A stretch of 39,644 nt of DNA from assembly GCF_001263355.1 (NCBI RefSeq), contig NZ_LGYO01000017.1, forward strand, positions 1-39,644, given 5' to 3'. Positions 15,898 to 23,280 of the stretch are shown one piece after another. Under the pieces are notes generated by a model. The model did no database searches. It saw only the letters and a list, made by a program, of their open reading frames with translations, and was not told where the DNA came from. The first letter of the stretch is position 1; each line of letters opens with the position of its first letter. The position numbers and the translations under genes are program-made. Origin of the DNA: Acetobacterium bakii (lineage in GTDB: Bacteria; Bacillota; Clostridia; Eubacteriales; Eubacteriaceae).

Positions 15898-17797
15898 GTG
15901 CGCCCGGCATGGGCGCAATCTAACGGGTGAAAGTCCCGAGCACGGTAGGTAGTGCCAAGTGCATAGCTTAAGGCAAGGGTGTCCCCGGCGACGGGGAATC
16001 TGAAGGAAGCCGGCGGCAAACTTCCGGTTTGACAAACAGAAATCACATCAGGCGTCATCAACTGGGTAAGGTTGGCGAACAAACCGAAGCCCCAAAACTA
16101 TCCGGAAAGTTGGTGGTGTAAATGTGGCAGATAGATGGAAGGAAAGATTGCGTTCTTACCCGGGGAGATCTCACGGACGTGTGGAAACAGAGTATGAAAG
16201 ACGGTTGAATAAGATTTATCGTGAGAAGTTAGCTGAAGCCATAGTACCGAGATATCCTAGATGTTGAAGGAAGGGCTGAATCAGAGGAGGTGAAGATCAA
16301 TGAAGATTACTGACAGTGATAAAATAAAACACAGAAAACTTCAAAATGAAGGCGATCTGCAAAAGATATCTGCGGAACAGAAAAAATATGCAGACGTGTG
16401 TGCATCACTAAAGATAATTGAAACGGAAATCACCAACACAGACAAGCAGACAGAAGGCTTGCTTGAGCAAATTTTAACCCGCGATAATCTGAATCTAGCC
16501 TATAAGCGGGTCAAGAAAAACAAGGGCACAGGTGGAATTGATGGCATGCAGGTGGATGAACTTCTGCCCTACCTGAAAGAAAACCGGAATGAACTCATCG
16601 AAGCCATCCGATGTGGCAAATATAAACCACAACCCGTCAGACGGGTAGAAATACCAAAAGATAACGGGAAAACAAGAAAATTGGGAATTCCAACCGTTGT
16701 AGATCGACTGATCCAACAAGCAATCACCTAGGTATTGACGCCGATATTCGAGGAACAATTCTCAGACAACAGTTATGGATTCAGACCCAAACGCAGTGCC
16801 CAGGGTGCCTTGAAACAATGCCAGAAAAATATCACCGACAGATACAAATACGTTGTGGATATGGATCTGGAAAGGTGCTTTGATACCGTCAATCACAGTC
16901 GACTCATTCAGATTCTGTCTGAAACCATCAAAGATGGACGGGTCATCTCCCTGATCCACAAATTTCTGAACGCTGGCGTCATGTCAGGCGGCGTATTCGA
17001 GCGAAGTGAGGAAGGCGTACCGCAAGGTGGCCCAATCAGCCCAATACTGGGGAATATCATGCTGGGCGAATGCGATAAAGAATTGGAACGTCGTGGACAC
17101 CGTTTTATCCGTTATGCCGATGATCTGATGATTTTCTGCAAAAGCAGGAAAGCAGCAGAGCGAACCTTCAAAAACATCGCACCGTTTATCGAAGGAAAAC
17201 TGTTTCTTCGAATTAATCGGGAGAAAACAAAGGTGGCAAACGTGTCAAAAGAAAAATTTCTCGGATACGGATTCTATATCTACCGAGAACAGGGAAGACT
17301 GCGAGTTCATCCCCAGAGCATCCGGAAACTGAAGGATAAAATGCGACAGATTACCGGACGCAGCAATAGAATGGGAATTCAGAGGCGAAAAGAAAGACTG
17401 CTGCAAGTCGTACGGGGATGGGTTAATTATTTCAAACTGGCGGATATGAAAAAGATACTGAGACCGCTGGACGAATGGATGAGAAGCCGAATACGAATGC
17501 TTACCTGGAAACGATGGAAGAAAGTGAAAACCCGCTTTACTAATCTCAAGAAATTGGGACTGGATGAAGAACGGGCATGGATGTGGGCAAACACAAGAAA
17601 AGGCTATTGGCGAACCGCCCATAGCCCAATCTTACTGAGAACCTTATCTAATGATCGCCTTAAGCGGGCAGGTTATCCCAATTTTTATGATTATTATCTG
17701 CAAGTATGTGTAAACTCTGGAACCGCCGTATACCGAACGGTACGTACGGTGGTGTGGGAGGTCGGCTGATCAACTAATGGTCAGCCTCCTACCCGAT
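15898..17797 (+). mobile_element. Group IIC intron with interrupted maturase
   Basis: The element begins GTGCGCCCGGC at 15898 and ends near CTACCCGAT (17796/17797), about 1.9 kb. Domain I starts with the bacterial pattern cgggtgaaagtcccgagcac. A domain V hairpin is clear at 17722-17753: a 9-bp helix, a 2-base CG bulge, a 4-bp helix and a GAAC loop. Its lower helix contains CGC at 17724-17726, the catalytic-triad variant known in class C. A domain VI-like stem follows, with ggctga pairing to tcagcc. Insertion directly behind an intrinsic terminator and a maturase without an endonuclease domain both point to class C. The exact 3' boundary is uncertain by one or two bases. The ribozyme looks whole, so it might still splice or move with a maturase supplied in trans. 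Confidence 0.93.
16300..17769 (+). pseudogene. ltrA: Group II intron reverse transcriptase/maturase split by an in-frame TAG
   Basis: The reading frame is continuous from ATG 16300 (Shine-Dalgarno gaggtgaagatca) to the stop at 17767-17769 except for a single TAG at 16729-16731. The first 143 codons hold an N-terminal extension and RT motifs NLNLAYKRVKKNKGTGGIDG and RKLGIPTVVDRLIQQAIT. The remainder continues at once with LTPIFEEQFSDNSYGFRP, then GVPQGGPISPILGN, RYADDLM, and the maturase X region (LGYGFYIYR, WVNYFKL, ANTRKGYWRT). The interrupted residue is a Gln in relatives, so CAG to TAG is the simplest change. There is no HNH domain, as expected for class C. The last ~17 codons run through domain V. 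It is either a one-mutation pseudogene or a product made by readthrough or suppression. Confidence 0.93.
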
Positions 17798-17927
17798 TTC
17801 ACACAATTATTGATGAGAGCCATAAGCCACGGGATGTTTCGGGACCTGTGATAAAGTTGCGTTTTGAGGCTGATTTAAAAATATGAGTGAAACACAAGAA
17901 ATCATCGGAAAAATTAAAAAAAAACGA

Positions 17928-17956
17928 TTGGAAATTAAAATAAATGGTGTTACACT
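17928..17956 (+). promoter_or_regulatory. Candidate promoter of the riboswitch-like leader
   Basis: TTGGAA (17928-17933), a 17-base spacer and TACACT (17951-17956). Transcription would start about 50 bases before the P1 stem of the structured RNA. The surrounding 200 bases, between intron end and RNA, hold no convincing gene. Confidence 0.45.
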
Positions 17957-18014
17957 CTACTTGTAGTTTAAATGAGATTAAGATATCAGTAAGTTATGAC
18001 AAGACTAAATATTA

Positions 18015-18255
18015 TTGAGATGGTAAAGCCGCCGAGTCAGATCGGCTATGGTAAAAGCAGTGAAGTCTTTTACCACGAGGAATCGGGTGAAATTCCCAAG
18101 CAGATGCGCTACCGTGATTGCCGCAAGGCATCAGTCGGGAACTCAAGCTTTATCGACAGATACGATCCAACGCAGAGTGGATCAGATCATAAAGTTCTAC
18201 AGCAACAATGGAACTTCTGTCTAATGCCTTTTTGGGCTTTGATGGGAGTTTTTTT
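18015..18255 (+). ncRNA. Cobalamin-riboswitch-like structured RNA with terminator
   Basis: A closing helix TTGAG (18015-18019) / CTCAA (18142-18146) encloses several stems: agccg/cggct near 18027-18047, ggtaaaag/cttttacc (18050-18074), and a core reading gaatcgggtgaaattccc then gcgctaccgtgat and agtcggga. This order resembles the cobalamin aptamer core (ggaa..ggtg.aa.tcc..cgc.actgtga..agtc.gga). The peripheral hairpins of the long form are missing, and the final acctgcc box is not recognisable. Two further hairpins (gatcc/ggatc and aagttc/gaactt) and a wobble-rich terminator follow. Position and architecture suggest control of the three downstream ORFs. The structured-RNA call is firmer than the ligand. 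Confidence 0.6.
18214..18255 (+). terminator. Terminator of riboswitch-like leader, copy 1
   Basis: cttctgtc (18214-18221) pairs with gatgggag (18241-18248), using three or so G-U pairs, then seven T. It lies 130 bases before the next ORF, so it works as an expression platform rather than a gene end. Confidence 0.65.
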
Positions 18256-18385
18256 GTATAAAAGAATCTAAACCATAAATACTTTATGAACACTGTTTTT
18301 CAGGTAAGTGATACCTTAAGGATAATCGTGAAGCGGAAAGTGGTCTAGATAGTTATTTTTCAATAAAGCCAGAAAGGAGGAACAG

Positions 18386-18610
18386 ATGGAAGAGCCAAAA
18401 GTTAAAAAACCTGTAAGTGAATGAAATGGGAAAAACCGGTCCATTGCCTACAGAATGATCGCGTTCGATAGAATGGTTACAGTAACGAGGGTAAATAAAA
18501 AATCTCGGAAATTGGTAGATTCTGAGATGGATAGAGTAAGTTGCATTTGGAAATTACAACTTAATTTACCCTCTATTGGTAGCGAAGTAAAGATTCAAAT
18601 TGCTATTTAA
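18386..18610 (+). pseudogene. Small ORF with an in-frame TGA, first in the secreted-protein cassette
   Basis: An ideal Shine-Dalgarno (aaaggagg, 18373-18380) precedes ATG 18386. The frame reads MEEPKVKKPVSE, a TGA at 18422-18424, then continues NGKNRSIAYRMIAFDRMV and so on to a TAA at 18608-18610, 75 codons in all and 22 bases before the next gene. The part after TGA ends in beta-strand-like sequence (CIWKLQLNLPSIGSEVKIQIAI). I do not recognise the product. A Trp codon TGG changed to TGA is the simplest explanation. Selenocysteine is the other possibility in this lineage, but I see no convincing SECIS hairpin right after the TGA. A true 12-residue leader peptide cannot be excluded. Confidence 0.5.
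18487..18573 (+). repeat. Inverted repeat able to fold as a three-way junction
   Basis: gagggtaaat (18487-18496) and atttaccctc (18564-18573) are perfect 10-bp arms. Between them lie two further hairpins, atctc/gagat and aagttg/caactt, so the 87 bases could fold as a three-way junction. It overlaps the interrupted small ORF and ends about 60 bases before the secreted-protein gene, without a T-run. It may be an RNA element controlling that gene or a chance feature of coding DNA. Confidence 0.5.
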
Positions 18611-18632
18611 GCAAAATTTATGGAGGACTAAA

Positions 18633-19226
18633 ATGAATAAAAGCATTAGTATGAAGAGCAACAAGTTGACGTTATTGGTGTTGGCTATGATATTTACCTT
18701 AGCTATGGTGGCATTGCCGGGGATAAGTATAGTAAAAGCAGCATCTTCGGTTAATGGGACTGTTGATGAAACCGAGATTCTTGGAACTGAAACAGGCTCT
18801 TTGAATTTAGAAATACCAATTGTTATAGATGAAATCGTACCAATTCAGATTGATGAAATCCAGACTGATGAATTTAATCAATGGCAGAGGTATTATACTA
18901 ACTTTACATTTGATACTAGTTCGCGGGCGTCAGCAGAAAGGGCTATAACTGCCGGTTCTATAACAGCAACTTCTTCAGGTATTGGTGCTTTATTTGGTGG
19001 CCCAGGAGGAGCAGCCGCAGCAGGGGGAATTGGGGTTGCAATTTCTTCTTATTCTTCAGATTGCATTTCCAGATATTACTCAAGGTTTGGAAATACTGGA
19101 TATGGAACAGTTGTAGCAGGAAGATATGGATCTAAGTTAAGACTGGGTTTTAACTATTATTCTGATCCTGGCAGAAAAAATTTAGTTGTATCGTATACCT
19201 ATGCAACTGATCATTATCCGATTTAA
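18633..19226 (+). CDS. Secreted glycine-rich protein, bacteriocin/toxin-like
   Basis: I do not recognise a named family with certainty. The 197-residue product has a classical signal peptide (MNKSISMKSNKL, then about 20 hydrophobic residues, likely cut near VKAASS). A mature acidic stretch rich in Ile/Glu/Asp follows (about 40-85). Next comes a small-residue segment (about 110-150) with GIGALFGGPGGAAAAGGIGVAIS, a glycine-zipper pattern typical of membrane-inserting peptides. The end is Tyr/Gly-rich (RYGSKLRLGFNYYSDPG to YATDHYPI). One Cys is present. I chose ATG 18633 with tggaggacta upstream; the TTG at 18600 is unlikely. A small two-helix membrane protein follows, as in toxin-immunity pairs. 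The AT-rich composition differs from the neighbouring housekeeping genes. Antibacterial activity is inference. Confidence 0.75.
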   Translation: MNKSISMKSNKLTLLVLAMIFTLAMVALPGISIVKAASSVNGTVDETEILGTETGSLNLEIPIVIDEIVPIQIDEIQTDEFNQWQRYYTNFTFDTSSRASAERAITAGSITATSSGIGALFGGPGGAAAAGGIGVAISSYSSDCISRYYSRFGNTGYGTVVAGRYGSKLRLGFNYYSDPGRKNLVVSYTYATDHYPI

Positions 19227-19254
19227 ATAGTTGCGAGATTTGAAAAGTAGTCGA

Positions 19255-19488
19255 ATGTCTAACAGAGTAAAACTAATTGGTGCATTAGTTGCGGCACAGG
19301 TATTGGGTTATTTGATTGGGACTTGGGTTGTAAAAAAAATCAATTATAACATCAATATATTTTTGAATAAAGAAATATTTTTTCAATATTTGTGTAGCGA
19401 AATATTACCTTGTTTAATTGTGTCACTTCCAATTAATATTATCATTGTTTTGTTGTCGCTTGCAAAAAAATCAAAGGATAATAGTTGA
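19255..19488 (+). CDS. Small two-helix membrane protein, candidate immunity protein
   Basis: The 77-residue product (MSNRVKLIGALVAAQ...) has two hydrophobic segments, about residues 6-26 and 47-70, separated by a polar loop containing one Cys, with a Lys-rich C-terminus (LAKKSKDNS). It lies 28 bases after the secreted protein on the same strand. Size, topology and position match the small immunity or accessory membrane proteins that follow bacteriocin genes; sequence does not prove it. The ATG at 19255 is preferred, with a weak gaaaag upstream; an in-frame TTG at 19231 would add eight residues. Low GC matches its partner. The truncated second copy of the riboswitch-like RNA begins about 20 bases after the stop. 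Confidence 0.65.
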   Translation: MSNRVKLIGALVAAQVLGYLIGTWVVKKINYNINIFLNKEIFFQYLCSEILPCLIVSLPINIIIVLLSLAKKSKDNS

Positions 19489-19510
19489 ATAAGCGGTTAT
19501 AATTTTAGAA

Positions 19511-19683
19511 TGTGGGTGAAAATGCAGATGGCCTACCGTGATTGTCGCAAGGCATCAGACGGGAACTCAATCTTTATCGACGGATATGATCCAACTCAGA
19601 GTGGAACATATCGTAAAAGTTCTACCGCAATACTGGAATTTCTGTCTAAGGCTTTTTAGGGCTTTGATGGGAGTTCTTTTTTG
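19511..19683 (+). repeat. 5'-truncated second copy of the riboswitch-like RNA and terminator
   Basis: This segment repeats the 3' part of the RNA at 18082-18255 in the same orientation. It shares long blocks such as ctaccgtgattg, cgcaaggcatcag, cgggaactcaa, ctttatcgac and gggctttgatgggag. It lacks the 5' stems and the closing TTGAG helix, and has lost bases around the ggtgaaa core. The two copies bracket the small-ORF, secreted and membrane genes as direct repeats about 1.4 kb apart. As an aptamer it is probably dead. Confidence 0.8.
19639..19682 (+). terminator. Terminator of riboswitch-like element, copy 2
   Basis: tttctgtc (19639-19646) pairs with gatgggag (19666-19673), then a T-rich run. 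It probably ends transcription of the secreted/membrane pair. Confidence 0.6.
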
Positions 19684-19727
19684 TTTGAAAATCGAAAAGT
19701 AATAAGAGTCAGATATGGCAAAAAAAA

Positions 19728-19895
19728 ATGAGAACCTGTCCAGCATGCAACCATCGCTTTCACAGTACTTATTCCATAGCTTACAGAAAAATGGAAAAGG
19801 AATGCATTATCTTTCTAGATATGGATGATGCCCTTATGACAATGGCGTGCTGGAAGAACCGACTTACAAAGAAATCAGCGATCACAAAAAGCTAA
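19728..19895 (+). CDS. Small ORF or gene remnant with CPxC motif after repeat copy 2
   Basis: A 55-codon frame begins MRTCPACNHRFHSTYSIAYRKMEKE. CPAC with the nearby His residues could form a small zinc site. SIAYRKM resembles SIAYRMI in the interrupted small ORF at 18386-18610, at DNA level too (tccat.gc.tacagaa), so both may derive from the same ancestral gene behind the same leader. There is no clear Shine-Dalgarno, and an overlapping 37-codon frame starts at 19715. The 470 bases between 19488 and 19958 therefore hold the repeat copy and this probable remnant. Confidence 0.35.
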   Translation: MRTCPACNHRFHSTYSIAYRKMEKECIIFLDMDDALMTMACWKNRLTKKSAITKS

Positions 19896-19957
19896 ACAGG
19901 TTTCTGAGTTGGAGCATACCAGGAATATTGTTCTTCTCGATGTGGTGATCTTGCAGA

Positions 19958-21346
19958 CTATATGGTTAAACTGATTTCTTGAGCTTGTGTCCGCAATAAA
20001 TTAAACTCTTTTCGCACCATCATAGCCGTCCAGACAACAATCACAGCGTCAATGACAAAGGATCCGTAATAGATGCCAGAGACTCCGACGATTCCCGGCA
20101 AAAATAGCATCACCGGAACATAAAAAACCAATTGTCTGGTGATTCCGATTAGGGCTGCTGGTTTTCCCTTGCCGATTGAAGGGAACAGTGTCATGGCCAT
20201 AAAGATAATGGACAAGGGTGGCAAGATCGCCATGTAGATTCTGAAATAACCCAATTGCGTGGCTGCAAACACCTGGTTAACGAGCATCAATCCCAGGATT
20301 GAATCGGGTGAAATCATGGAAATAATCCAAAATGGAAGTGTGAGCAACATCGCAGAAAGGGCAAATATTTTATAGGAACTGATTACCCGGTCATATTGGC
20401 GAGCACCATAATTAATCCCGATAACCGGCTGTAAAGCCCGCATTAATCCAAAAATTGGGGTCATCAGGAAGGTGAAAATACGATATACTACGCCATAAAA
20501 GGCAATATCGGCAGTGGTGCCATATTTAGCCAGGGCATTAAAGACTAAAACAGCTTGGATAAGGCTCATAAAACTCATAATCAGGGCTGGAAGACCCAAG
20601 CGGATGATTGTTGTTCCGATCTCCTTATCCCAGCTTAAGGATAGCATTTTTGTTTTAAAGGTTGAAAAACCTTTGCCAAAGTAAAACCAGCCAATTAAGG
20701 TATAAACCAGCATGCCGATGTTGGTGCCCCAGGCTGCGCCGACTACACCGAAATTGAATACACCCATCAGGATGTAATTGGCAATGGCGTTGACTGCCAG
20801 TCCGGTGGCCATCATGACAGCTGCGGACTTCATTTTCCCTTCAGCACGGACAATCAGATTGCCTGCTAATCCGTAAATCCAGAAAAACGAACCCCAGATT
20901 GTTGCTTTGAAATAGGCATCGCCAAAGGCAAGGGCTTCACCGCTTCCACCCATGAGGGTAAGGAGCTGTTTTGAAAAGAGTAGGGTAATGATCATATAGA
21001 GTACTGTTATCAGCAGGGAGATTAAGTTGACATTACTCATGAGTTTTTCCTGGGTTTTTTGGTCCTGCTTTCCTAACGCGATGCTGAGAACAGCACCGGC
21101 GCCACCACCGACCAGAGAGCCAAAAGCGACGCTGATTTGAGCGAGTGGATAGGCCACCGAAACACCAGCCAGGGCTACTTCACCCATAAATTGGCCAACA
21201 AAGATTGCGTCCAGGATAGAATTTAAACCATAAAGAACCATCGCGATGATGGCCGGCCAGGAAACATTAAACATTACCTTCCACAGGTTATCGGTTAAGA
21301 TTGACTGCTTTTGTCTTTCTTTACTGTTTACAACGGTTTTTTTCAT
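19958..21346 (-). CDS. MATE family multidrug/metabolite exporter
   Basis: MATE proteins export cationic or aromatic compounds using a Na+ or H+ gradient. The 462-residue product has twelve hydrophobic segments in two homologous halves, starting MFNVSWPAIIAMVLYGLNSILDAIFVG. It has the family-typical Ala/Gly-rich AGVSVAYPLAQI and the GINYGARQYDRV motif after helix 8. This length and the DinF/NorM-like pattern are usual for Firmicutes. The ATG follows gaaggagttaca. A GTTAG-N4-CTAAC palindrome lies 12 bases upstream of the start, similar to those before the adjacent ABC and ECF operons. It is therefore probably co-regulated with them and may export a chelator or a breakdown product. Substrate is unknown. 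Confidence 0.93.
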   Translation of the reverse strand: MKKTVVNSKERQKQSILTDNLWKVMFNVSWPAIIAMVLYGLNSILDAIFVGQFMGEVALAGVSVAYPLAQISVAFGSLVGGGAGAVLSIALGKQDQKTQEKLMSNVNLISLLITVLYMIITLLFSKQLLTLMGGSGEALAFGDAYFKATIWGSFFWIYGLAGNLIVRAEGKMKSAAVMMATGLAVNAIANYILMGVFNFGVVGAAWGTNIGMLVYTLIGWFYFGKGFSTFKTKMLSLSWDKEIGTTIIRLGLPALIMSFMSLIQAVLVFNALAKYGTTADIAFYGVVYRIFTFLMTPIFGLMRALQPVIGINYGARQYDRVISSYKIFALSAMLLTLPFWIISMISPDSILGLMLVNQVFAATQLGYFRIYMAILPPLSIIFMAMTLFPSIGKGKPAALIGITRQLVFYVPVMLFLPGIVGVSGIYYGSFVIDAVIVVWTAMMVRKEFNLLRTQAQEISLTI

Positions 21347-21358
21347 TGTAACTCCTTC

Positions 21359-21379
21359 TTAGTTAGATAGCTAACATAA
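21359..21379 (-). promoter_or_regulatory. GTTAG/CTAAC palindrome before the MATE gene (candidate operator)
   Basis: TTAGTTAG-ATAG-CTAACATAA, 21 bp, 12 bases upstream of the MATE start. The half-sites match the operators at 25061 and 28209, but the spacer is 4 rather than 6 bases. Confidence 0.6.
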
Positions 21380-21508
21380 CAATATTTTGAGGTTCACAAG
21401 GAACTGCGGTTTTATAAATATTAATTTCTATCCGGTAGTAAAAAAAATCCGGATATTTTCAAAGCTTGGCTTTTATGTCGCCGAAAATCGATCCGATTCA
21501 TTTAGCGA

Positions 21509-21529
21509 TGGCACTATTAAATAGTGCCA
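21509..21529 (-). other. Hairpin across the stop codon of the second ABC half-transporter gene
   Basis: tggcactat / atagtgcca is a perfect 9-bp stem with the stop codon in its 3-base loop. No T-run follows on the minus strand. It could protect the mRNA 3' end or impede readthrough. A second stem lies nearby, atccgg/tccggat at 21430-21455, also without a proper tail. Confidence 0.5.
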
Positions 21530-23280
21530 CCTTGCCCAAGTGCCCAGCTTTCAGCAGTTTCACGGATTTTGATAAAGCGACGATAAAGTCCAGCTTCCTG
21601 AGATAACTGCTGATGGTTGCCGCGTTGGACAATGGAACCATCAGCAACCACCAGAATCTGATCGGCTTTTTCAATGGTGGCCAGTCGGTGAGCGATAATG
21701 ATAATGGTTTTGTTTCGGGTCAATTCAGAGATAGCTTGTTGAATGAGATGTTCATTTTCCGGGTCCACACTGGCCGTTGCTTCATCAAGAATAATAATGG
21801 GGGCATTTTTAAGCATCGCCCGGGCCATAGAGATGCGTTGTTTTTCACCGCCGGAAAGGGAAGACCCGCCTTCGCCAATCAAGGTATGATAGCCTTGGGG
21901 CAGGGCCATGATAAAATCGTGGCAGCAGGCTTTCTGAGCTGCGGCCACCACCTCTGCCATGGTTGCAGTAGGATTTCCAAAATGGATGTTATTAAATACC
22001 GTATCATGAAACAGGTAAACTTTTTGAAAGACCATACTGATATTCGTAAGTAAACTGTCGCAGGTTAGTGTGGCGATATCCGTATTACCAATAGTAATAA
22101 CCCCGGAATTCACATCGTAAAATCGTGCCATTAGGTTGCAGAGGGTTGTTTTTCCGCTGCCGGAAGGACCAACAATGGCGGTGGTGGTGCCGGCGGGAAT
22201 AAAAAAGGAGACATCGTTGATTACCGGTTGTTCGTCATAGCCAAAAGAGACATGATCAAAATGAATCTGGTAATCAGAAAGCGGTTTATCTACACCGTTA
22301 AGGTCAATAAATTCAGCGTTTTTGATGGCTGCCACTTTATCCATGGTGGCATCGATCATATTCAGAACATGGGCAGAATTGCTGATTACTTCAATATGAC
22401 TAAAGAGGATAAAGGAAAAAATCAGGATCATCAGAGTCGTCGATAAGGGCATGGTACCTTGTACGGCTGAATAAGCGCTATAAAAAACCAGGGCGACAGT
22501 CGCCAGTTTCAATGAAAAAAGATGCAGACAATTACAGAACACGTAGTCCTGCTCAATTTTAATATTGATGCGACGACTTTCCGCAAAGGCTGATTTAAGG
22601 CGCCCGGCAGAAACACCCTGCTGTTTAAAGGCTTTTACCAGAGCAATCCCCCGGATATACTCAATGACGGCACTGACCATTGTTTCTTGTGAGGCGGCGT
22701 GGACCGGGGAATTATTGCGACTTTTTTTGCCCAGCCAGGTAAGTGCCAGACCAGAAAGCAAAACGCCCGATAACGCAATCAGGCCCACAGTAAGACTGTA
22801 GAAGCTTAACGCAATGATGAAAATAAAAACCATCAGATAGCCATTGACCACATTATCGATCATTTTCATGGCGTGCATTTCCAGGTAGCTGAGATCGTTG
22901 GTAATGGCGGCAGTCAGCTCACCAACATTGTTTTTTTCGAAAAACCCCAGCGGAACCCGCTTAAGCACATGACCGATGTCTATCCGTTCGGCTGCGGTAA
23001 CCTCGTAGGCAATGCTGTCCTGGTTGATGGCGCGTAAATAGGAAAACAGATAACGTCCAGCCACAGCGACAATCATCACCAGTATTGCCGCATAAACCAC
23101 CGACGGATCAATGGGCGAAAGACCATTCGCGTCCAGCCACAGGTGATTCAGAAAATAGGTGAGTCCGACAATGGGTAAGCCAACAAAAAGAGAATGAAAG
23201 AAAGAGTAGATAAACCCTTTGTAGAGACGGCTTTTTTTATCGCCGCTCCAGTTAATGACACGCATAATTGTTTTAAGCAT
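21517..23280 (-). CDS. YbtQ/IrtB-type ABC half-transporter (fused membrane and ATPase domains)
   Basis: The 587-residue protein has an N-terminal six-helix exporter-fold membrane domain (about 1-310) and a C-terminal ATPase with Walker A GPSGSGKTT, signature LSGGEKQR and Walker B IIILDEATASVDPENE. The DP(E)N after the D-loop and the gene pairing are typical of the YbtPQ/IrtAB group, which despite an exporter fold imports or processes ferric siderophores. The start ATG overlaps the end of the partner gene by 8 bases, with aaggaggtaacccgct upstream, so the pair is translationally coupled and likely forms a heterodimer. General drug export is the alternative. Context with AraC and ECF genes favours metallophore handling, by inference. 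Confidence 0.88.
   Translation of the reverse strand: MLKTIMRVINWSGDKKSRLYKGFIYSFFHSLFVGLPIVGLTYFLNHLWLDANGLSPIDPSVVYAAILVMIVAVAGRYLFSYLRAINQDSIAYEVTAAERIDIGHVLKRVPLGFFEKNNVGELTAAITNDLSYLEMHAMKMIDNVVNGYLMVFIFIIALSFYSLTVGLIALSGVLLSGLALTWLGKKSRNNSPVHAASQETMVSAVIEYIRGIALVKAFKQQGVSAGRLKSAFAESRRINIKIEQDYVFCNCLHLFSLKLATVALVFYSAYSAVQGTMPLSTTLMILIFSFILFSHIEVISNSAHVLNMIDATMDKVAAIKNAEFIDLNGVDKPLSDYQIHFDHVSFGYDEQPVINDVSFFIPAGTTTAIVGPSGSGKTTLCNLMARFYDVNSGVITIGNTDIATLTCDSLLTNISMVFQKVYLFHDTVFNNIHFGNPTATMAEVVAAAQKACCHDFIMALPQGYHTLIGEGGSSLSGGEKQRISMARAMLKNAPIIILDEATASVDPENEHLIQQAISELTRNKTIIIIAHRLATIEKADQILVVADGSIVQRGNHQQLSQEAGLYRRFIKIRETAESWALGQGGTI

Noticed and set aside
15894-16082. Minus-strand 62-codon frame at the intron 5' end
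   Set aside because: The sequence is structured ribozyme domain I; the frame is incidental.
17883-17966. 27-codon ORF (MSETQEIIGKIKKKR...) between intron and riboswitch-like RNA
   Set aside because: Its possible Shine-Dalgarno is too distant, and it overlaps the candidate promoter of the RNA.
18600-18632. Longer start (TTG at 18600) for the secreted protein
   Set aside because: It would place a basic segment before the signal peptide and overlap the upstream frame; ATG 18633 has a clear Shine-Dalgarno.
21430-21455. atccgg/tccggat stem between the MATE and ABC genes considered as a terminator
   Set aside because: On the minus strand the T-run lies inside the loop instead of after the stem, so it does not meet the terminator pattern.
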